Assembly (NCBI RefSeq): GCF_004698125.1
Contig: NZ_ML214297.1
Span: 1,550,001 to 1,614,000 of the forward strand
Length of the DNA: 64,000 nucleotides
From: Halosimplex halophilum
GTDB lineage: Archaea; Halobacteriota; Halobacteria; Halobacteriales; Haloarculaceae
Direction of reading: 5' to 3'
Of the stretch, positions 59,306-64,000 are shown one piece after another. The position numbers were made by a program, and so were the translations under genes. The notes under the pieces were generated by a model. It was not told the origin of the DNA and made no database searches. It saw only the letters and a list, made by a program, of their open reading frames with translations. The stretch's first letter is position 1, and the number at the start of each line of letters is the position of its first letter.

Positions 59306-60166
59306 TCACTCGCGGACGCCGGCCGCCCGCGCGCGCTCCATCACCCGCTCGGCCTGCGCGACCAGCGGCGCGTCGACCATCTCGCCGTCGACGGCGAAGA
59401 CGCCCCGCCCCTCGGTGTCGGCGTCCGCCTTCGCGGCCAGCACCCGCTCGGCCCACTCGACGCGCTCGGGGTCCGGCGTGAACGTCTCGTTGATCGGGCC
59501 GACCTGCGAGGGGTGGATCGCGAGTTTGCCGTCGTAGCCGAGTTCGAGCGCGAACTCGGTGTCGGCGCGCAGGCCCGCCTCGTCCTCGAAGTCGGTGTAC
59601 ACCGTGTCGACCGCGTCGACCCCCGCCGCGGCCGCCGCGAGGACGACGTGCTCCCTGGCGTGGAGCACCTCCGTCCCCTCGTCGGTCCGGGTCGCCCCGA
59701 TGTCGGCGGCCAGGTCCTCCGCGCCGAATATCAGCGCGTCGGTCGGCTCGGCAGCCGCGACCGCCTCGGCGTGGAGGACGCCCGCCGCGGTCTCGACCAG
59801 CGCGAGGACCGGCGGGTCGGCGTCGCGTTCCGCCGCCAGGTCCGCCAGGTCGGTCACGTCGTCGGCCGACTCGGCCTTCGGCAGGACGAGCGCGTCGAGG
59901 GCGGCCCGCGCGTCGCCCGCCAGTATCGCGTCGAGGTCGTCGGCCGCGCCCCGACCGGGCGGCCGGACGCGCACGCACACCTCCGGGTCGGCGCCGGGGC
60001 CGAGGTCGGCGAGGACCTCCTGCACGGCCGCGCCGGCCTCGGCCTTCCTGTCCGGCGCCACGGCGTCCTCGAGGTCGAAGACGACGGCGTCGGCGCCGGT
60101 CGCCGGTGCCTTCTGCATGAGTTCCGGCCGGTCGCCCGGCGCGAACAGGACGCTCCGGCGTGTCAT
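59306..60166 (-). CDS. HpcH/HpaI aldolase/citrate lyase-type (CitE-like) lyase
   Basis: A 286-residue CitE-like enzyme. VVFDLEDAVAP carries the Mg-binding aspartate, RVRPPGRGAADDL the CoA/substrate arginine, LPKAESADD, LVETAAGVLH and FGAEDLAADIG complete the active site, and YDGKLAIHPSQV is the C-terminal motif. Substrates in relatives are malyl-CoA, beta-methylmalyl-CoA or citramalyl-CoA. The divergent MaoC hydratase and the adjacent glutamate dehydrogenase recall the haloarchaeal methylaspartate cycle, but the real cycle lyase is usually clustered with other cycle genes that are absent here. Confidence 0.85.
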   Translation of the reverse strand: MTRRSVLFAPGDRPELMQKAPATGADAVVFDLEDAVAPDRKAEAGAAVQEVLADLGPGADPEVCVRVRPPGRGAADDLDAILAGDARAALDALVLPKAESADDVTDLADLAAERDADPPVLALVETAAGVLHAEAVAAAEPTDALIFGAEDLAADIGATRTDEGTEVLHAREHVVLAAAAAGVDAVDTVYTDFEDEAGLRADTEFALELGYDGKLAIHPSQVGPINETFTPDPERVEWAERVLAAKADADTEGRGVFAVDGEMVDAPLVAQAERVMERARAAGVRE

Positions 60167-60307
60167 ACCTCCCGCTCCGGGCGGCGGCCGCTTGAAACCA
60201 CGGCCGTCCCGGGCAGGCACCGACGTGCCGACCCGACGCCGTCGTTCGCGACCCGGAGACCTCCGCGCCACCCAACCGTTAACCGCCGCCGAGCCGACCG
60301 TCGGGGT

Positions 60308-60769
60308 ATGCCCGGGCGCTACTACGAGGAGTTCGAGGTGGGCGAGACCATCGTCCACGACAAGCGCCGCACGGTCTCGGAGGCGGACAACCAGCGCTTC
60401 TGCGACCTGACGATGAACCAGCAGCCGCTGCACCTGGACGCCGAGTTCGCAGAGGGGACGCAGTTCGGCGAGCGGGTCGTCAACGGCCTCTACACGATGA
60501 GCCTCGCGGTGGGGCTGTCGATCCCGGAGACGACCGACGGGACCATCGTCGCGAACCTCTCGTACGACGACGTGGAGCACCCGGCGCCGGTGTTCCACGG
60601 GGACACGCTCCGCGCCGAGTCGACGGTGACGGACAGACGCGAGACGAGCGACGGCGAGCGCGGCGTCGTGACGATGCACGTCGAGGCCTACCGCGTCGAG
60701 GACGGCACGGACACGCTCGTCTGCGAGTTCGACCGGACGGTGCTGGCGGAGAAGCGACCGGAAGAGTAG
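60308..60769 (+). CDS. MaoC family dehydratase
   Basis: A 153-residue single hot-dog hydratase. FCDLTMNQQPLHLD holds the D...N...H catalytic/oxyanion residues; GLYTMSLAVGLSIP follows. Length suits a one-domain MaoC protein (mesaconyl-CoA hydratases of the methylaspartate cycle are about twice as long). Divergent from the CitE-like lyase, so the two probably act on the same CoA ester pathway. Confidence 0.88.
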   Translation: MPGRYYEEFEVGETIVHDKRRTVSEADNQRFCDLTMNQQPLHLDAEFAEGTQFGERVVNGLYTMSLAVGLSIPETTDGTIVANLSYDDVEHPAPVFHGDTLRAESTVTDRRETSDGERGVVTMHVEAYRVEDGTDTLVCEFDRTVLAEKRPEE

Positions 60770-60808
60770 CGACCGGACGGGCAGAACCCGACGAGTAGCG
60801 ACCGGACG
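60764..60808. repeat. 16-bp perfect direct repeat at the MaoC stop codon
   Basis: GAGTAGCGACCGGACG occurs at 60764-60779, including the TAG stop, and again unchanged at 60793-60808. Confidence 0.6.
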
Positions 60809-60930
60809 AGCAGTGACTCCGGACCGTCGGACCGAACCGGACGGGGAGCGTGTCCCTCTGTGGAGAGTTGGGGGGAGCCGCCGGGACGGATCCCACGGCC
60901 GTCCCGGTCGTCCGGACACGACCCCGTCGG

Positions 60931-61296
60931 TCAGGCGGTCGCGAGCGCGACCGAGTTGACGAGGACGGTCGCCGTCCACGGGAGCGCGAGCCCCAGTGCG
61001 ATGGCCGTCCCGTATCGCGGGCGGAGCGCCCGGAGCGCGCCGGCGCCGCAGACGACCAGGAGCTTCGCCGCGCCGAGCGCGGCGATCCCCAGGCCGCCGA
61101 TGGCCCGGCGCATCACCGGGTTGCCCTCCGCGAGCCCCATCGACAGTCCCAGCCACGTGGTGTACACGTCGAGTGCCACCGACGCGGCGACGACCAGCCA
61201 CAGCGCTCGCTCGACGTGCCGGCCGTCGGCCGCGCGACCGAGCAGCTCGCCGATCCCCCGCAGTCTGTCCGTACTCGCCAGTGGTGTGCCGCGCAT
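60931..61296 (-). CDS. DUF5658 family membrane protein
   Basis: A 121-residue protein with three to four hydrophobic helices. SVALDVYTTWLGLSMGLAEG followed by NPVMRRAIGGLG is the DUF5658-like motif; a paralogue at 61521 has DIVLTAYGLSIGLVERNPLM in the same place. Function unknown. Start at 61296. Confidence 0.75.
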   Translation of the reverse strand: MRGTPLASTDRLRGIGELLGRAADGRHVERALWLVVAASVALDVYTTWLGLSMGLAEGNPVMRRAIGGLGIAALGAAKLLVVCGAGALRALRPRYGTAIALGLALPWTATVLVNSVALATA

Positions 61297-61470
61297 CGTA
61301 CCCACCGCACGCCACCCCCCACCCAGAGGGGTGGATCGTGCGTGTGGGTGCTCGTCACAGCCCCTGAAAAAAGGATCGCTTCGGGCCACACTCGCCCCTC
61401 GACGGGAGCGGGTGCGCGCGGCAGAAGCGACGACAGGGGAGCGGCCGGGCCGCCACGTCGTCGGGCCCGG

Positions 61471-61544
61471 AGCGGCCTCGCTGTCGCAGCGGCGCCGGGA
61501 ACACGGAAGCGGCCCCGCTGTCACAGCGACGCCAGGAGCGCGGC
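61471..61544. repeat. 37-bp imperfect tandem repeat at a DUF5658 stop codon
   Basis: Two adjacent copies (61471-61507 and 61508-61544) match at about 30 of 37 positions. The second contains the TGA stop (TCA at 61521-61523) of the second DUF5658 gene; the first copy has TCG there. Confidence 0.65.
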
Positions 61545-61892
61545 GTTGAACAGGACGGCGAGCACCCACGGGACGGCCAGCCCGAGCGGCGCGACGATGG
61601 CGTACTCGGGCCAGAGGAAACGGAAGAGGAGCGCGACGCCGACGGCGCCGGCCTTCGCGAGGCCGAGCGCTGCCAGACCGAACGTCTCGAGCGCCTGTCG
61701 CATGAGCGGGTTGCGCTCGACGAGACCGATCGAGAGGCCGTACGCGGTCAGGACGATATCGAGCACCAGCGCCCAGCAGACGAGCACCCACAGCAGCAGT
61801 TCCAGGTCGGACACGGAACCCGGAACCGCGCCGAGGTGCCCGTCGAGGGCCGACGAGTCGAGGGCGGTCGGATCGGTCGTGGCGAGCGGCAT
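61521..61892 (-). CDS. DUF5658 family membrane protein, paralogue
   Basis: A 123-residue protein with four hydrophobic segments and the motif DIVLTAYGLSIGLVERNPLM, matching the DUF5658 neighbour at 60931 in sequence and layout. The two are a likely tandem duplication, both on the minus strand with 224 bp between them. ATG 61892 preferred over a GTG at 61931. Confidence 0.75.
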   Translation of the reverse strand: MPLATTDPTALDSSALDGHLGAVPGSVSDLELLLWVLVCWALVLDIVLTAYGLSIGLVERNPLMRQALETFGLAALGLAKAGAVGVALLFRFLWPEYAIVAPLGLAVPWVLAVLFNAALLASL

Positions 61893-62117
61893 GTGTGGAG
61901 TCGGGACGGGTCGGTCGGTCGCCGGGGGCACGTCGGACCGCCCACCCGCCGTTTGCTACCGGGAGCGACACGCCCAAGAGTATACGTCGCTTATGCGCCC
62001 TATCGCCGGGTATCGAGGGACTACCGCTTCGACGCCGCTGTCGAAGCCGCAGGGGCGGCGAGCCGTGCTGTGCGCCGTTGCCAGCACGTTTACGGTGGTC
62101 CGGTCCCACCGAAACGT

Positions 62118-62762
62118 ATGGATTACGAGGTCGACGTGCGGAAACTCGAACTCTTCAACGAGATGGCCAGGGAGGGGGCGGCCACCGTCTCCGACCACCT
62201 CAACCAGCTGTCGGGACTCGACACCGAGATCGAGGTCTCGAAGATCAACTTCCTCGACATGGCCGACGTGCGCACCCACCTCGGCGCCGACGAGCAGGTC
62301 GGCATCTACGTCGAGCTGACCGAACCGCCCTACGGCTACGTCCTCTTCGTGCTCGAACCCGCCGGGAGCAAACGGCTCGCCCGGGGCATGGTCGGCGACA
62401 TGGGGAGCGGCGAGGCCGAAGACGGCTTCTTCACCGAGATGGAGCGGTCGGCCATGCAGGAGATCGGCAACATCATGACGAGCGGGTTCATCGACGGCTG
62501 GGCGAACGTCCTCGACACGACCATCGACATGTCGACGCCCTCGTTCGTCTTCGGCCCCGCCAGCGACATCGTCGACGAGATGGGCGGCTGGCCCGACGAG
62601 GAGATCGCCTTCGTCGTCGACTCCCACATCGTCGCCACCGACGCCGACGTGGAGGTCACCGTCTACACCTTCCCGCAGCTGGCCGCCCTCGTCGAACTGA
62701 TCCAGAACATCGACGTGACGACCGACGTGGGCGCCGACACGGCCGCCTCGGACGTGCTCTGA
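62118..62762 (+). CDS. cheC: Chemotaxis protein CheC-like
   Basis: A 214-residue CheC-fold protein; CheC removes phosphate from CheY in chemotaxis. The second active-site motif is intact: MQEIGNIMTSGFIDGWAN with a proline 21-22 residues after the Asn (STP). The first motif is degenerate: in FNEMAREGAATVSDHLNQLSG the Asn position holds Arg, so only one of the two usual sites may work. No other chemotaxis gene is in the window. ATG 62118 chosen by length. Confidence 0.82.
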   Translation: MDYEVDVRKLELFNEMAREGAATVSDHLNQLSGLDTEIEVSKINFLDMADVRTHLGADEQVGIYVELTEPPYGYVLFVLEPAGSKRLARGMVGDMGSGEAEDGFFTEMERSAMQEIGNIMTSGFIDGWANVLDTTIDMSTPSFVFGPASDIVDEMGGWPDEEIAFVVDSHIVATDADVEVTVYTFPQLAALVELIQNIDVTTDVGADTAASDVL

Positions 62763-62773
62763 CCGGTCGAACG

Positions 62774-63484
62774 ATGAGCCCCGACAAGGAGACCCTCCGA
62801 CAGGCCGTCTGGGACGACCTCGAAGACAGCGGCGAGGCCCGCTTCCCCTTCCCGCCCCACGGCCGCATCCCCAACTTCGCCGGTGCCGACCGGGCGGCCG
62901 ACCGCCTGGCCGACCTCCCCGAGTGGGCCGACGCCGACACGCTCAAGGCCAACCCCGACGCGCCGCAGCTGCCCGCCCGCCGCGGCGCTCTCGACGCCGG
63001 GAAGACCGTCTACATGGCCGTCCCGCGCCTGCGCGACGAGCGCTGTTTCTACCGCCTCGACCCCGCCGACCTCGACGACCCCGACGCCGCCGCCACGGTC
63101 TCGGGCGTCGACGCACACGCCGAACAGGTCGGCCCCGACGCCGTCGACCGGATCGACCTCGTCCTCGTCGGCAGCGTCGCCGTCTCCCCCGCCGGCGCCC
63201 GCGTCGGCAAGGGCGAGGGCTACAGCGACCTGGAATTCGCCGTCCTCTCGGAGCTGGGGCTGGTCGACGCCGAGACGACCGTCGTCACCACCGTCCACGA
63301 GCGGCAGGTCCGCGAGGGGATCGACCCCGACGCCCACGACGTGCCCATCGACGTGGTCGTCACCCCCGAGCGGACGATCCGCACCGACTCGCCGTTCGAG
63401 CGACCCGACGGGGTCGACTGGTCGGCGCTCTCCGAGGAGCGGATCGACGAGATCCCGGTCCTGGAGCGGTTCCGGCCCGACTGA
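62774..63484 (+). CDS. 5-formyltetrahydrofolate cyclo-ligase-like protein
   Basis: A 236-residue MTHFS-fold protein. FPFPPHGRIPNF at the start and the ATP/substrate-binding GKGEGYSDLEFAVLSELGLV, replacing the usual GxGxGYYDR, place it in the family; VAVSPAGARVGKG precedes it. May be a folate enzyme or a haloarchaeal variant with another substrate. Starts 11 bp after cheC on the same strand. Confidence 0.85.
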   Translation: MSPDKETLRQAVWDDLEDSGEARFPFPPHGRIPNFAGADRAADRLADLPEWADADTLKANPDAPQLPARRGALDAGKTVYMAVPRLRDERCFYRLDPADLDDPDAAATVSGVDAHAEQVGPDAVDRIDLVLVGSVAVSPAGARVGKGEGYSDLEFAVLSELGLVDAETTVVTTVHERQVREGIDPDAHDVPIDVVVTPERTIRTDSPFERPDGVDWSALSEERIDEIPVLERFRPD

Positions 63485-63508
63485 CCGTCCCCCGCCGGCG
63501 CGTGTCGG

Positions 63509-63889
63509 TCACCTCGTCAGCGAGTCGGTCTCGGCGAGTTCCAGGGCGTTCGTCCCGGCCGCGGTGAGGACGGCGACGAGCGTCGCCAGGGTGAGCGCCC
63601 GGGAGGGCGGCAGCGAGAACGCCCCGACCGCGACGGCGAGCACGAGGAGGAAGGCGGCGCCGAACGCGCCGACGGCGGCCGCGACGCGACGCTGGCGGTC
63701 GGAGGCGTCCGCGCCGCTCCCGACGACGACCGCCGCGGCGGCGGTCGCGCCCGCGACCAGCCCGACCGGGAGCCCCACGAACAGCGAGAACTCGATCCAC
63801 CGGAGCGCGAACTCGGTGACCGCGGCCCCGACCGCGAGGAAGACCGCCAGTCCGGCCACCGCGGCCGCCGCGAGCGTGCGAGCGTGCAT
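63509..63889 (-). CDS. Small four-helix membrane protein, function unknown
   Basis: A 126-residue protein with four hydrophobic segments (about 5-30, 35-58, 70-90, 95-115) and short loops. No conserved motif recognised. Converges on the folate-ligase-like gene. Confidence 0.65.
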   Translation of the reverse strand: MHARTLAAAAVAGLAVFLAVGAAVTEFALRWIEFSLFVGLPVGLVAGATAAAAVVVGSGADASDRQRRVAAAVGAFGAAFLLVLAVAVGAFSLPPSRALTLATLVAVLTAAGTNALELAETDSLTR

Positions 63890-63943
63890 ACCTGTCGGTT
63901 CTCGCGGACGGGTGAAATAACTCGGCCGCCGCGGGGCGGGCGC

Positions 63944-64000
63944 CTACTCCTCGAAGGCCGATTCGGCGCCAGGCGGGAGGTCCTCGGGGCGCATGACGAC
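63944..64000 (-). CDS. C-terminal end of a gene running off the window
   Basis: The last 18 codons and TAG stop of a minus-strand frame, ending RPEDLPPGAESAFEE. Composition fits a halophilic protein. Too short to identify. Confidence 0.45.
   Translation of the reverse strand, partial: VVMRPEDLPPGAESAFEE

Overview
The window is a GC-rich (roughly 70% by eye) haloarchaeal chromosome segment. The evidence is the acidic low-lysine proteins, archaeal-type information genes (RpoL, TFB, Trm5, diphthine synthase, ribosomal L11/L1/L10/L12, OBG-type GTPase), haloarchaeal-only families (RdfA, Sph/ASRP, DUF7344, HalOD1, TIGR04206, halocyanin, archaeosortase A), leaderless-type promoters and a tRNA without an encoded CCA. 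It looks like a core chromosome. I saw no complete insertion sequence, prophage, CRISPR array or replication origin. All calls are from reading sequence; no database search was run.

Layout. 0-3 kb: cell-shape pair rdfA - sph3-like SMC protein (minus strand). 3.8-7 kb: a solitary PhnM, DUF7511, a membrane-tethered DUF7344 winged-helix protein and a HalOD1 protein. 7-23 kb: a surface-sugar region with UDP-sugar 6-dehydrogenase, Gfo/Idh/MocA dehydrogenase, hexapeptide acetyltransferase, DegT aminotransferase, a catalytically degenerate asparagine-synthase-like protein, polysaccharide deacetylase, epimerase, GT2 glycosyltransferase and GlmS, interspersed with DUF7344 and winged-helix regulators. 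Together the first four genes fit synthesis of a UDP-2,3-diacetamido-hexuronic acid. 23-31 kb: DUF502, DUF2391, RpoL, a large membrane protein, cytochrome oxidase subunit III, tRNA-Thr(CGT) and a halocyanin. 31-37 kb: Trm5, Dph5, archaeosortase A and the S-layer glycoprotein, the last two on one strand. 37-43 kb: VOC protein, TIGR04206, OBG GTPase, TrmB-family regulator, TFB, L11. 43-49 kb: deoC-rbsK facing an rbsB-A-C-D sugar ABC operon, a block lying between rpl11 and the rpl1-rpl10-rpl12 operon. 51-64 kb: ABC-2 exporter, RIO-like kinase, EamA transporter, flavoprotein, SRPBCC, glutamate dehydrogenase, CitE-like lyase with MaoC hydratase, two DUF5658 proteins, CheC, a 5-formyl-THF cyclo-ligase-like protein.

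Two patterns cut across the annotation. First, at least eight gene 3' ends carry a direct repeat that includes or abuts the stop codon, at periods of 18 to 180 bp; two (VOC protein and L11) look like a divergent second copy of the gene end separated by non-coding filler. Second, an AT-rich octamer CATWACAA recurs upstream of genes, mostly in the sugar region, often where a TATA box belongs. These, plus the sugar pathway, the degenerate enzymes in it, and the sortase/S-layer neighbourhood, are the main leads.
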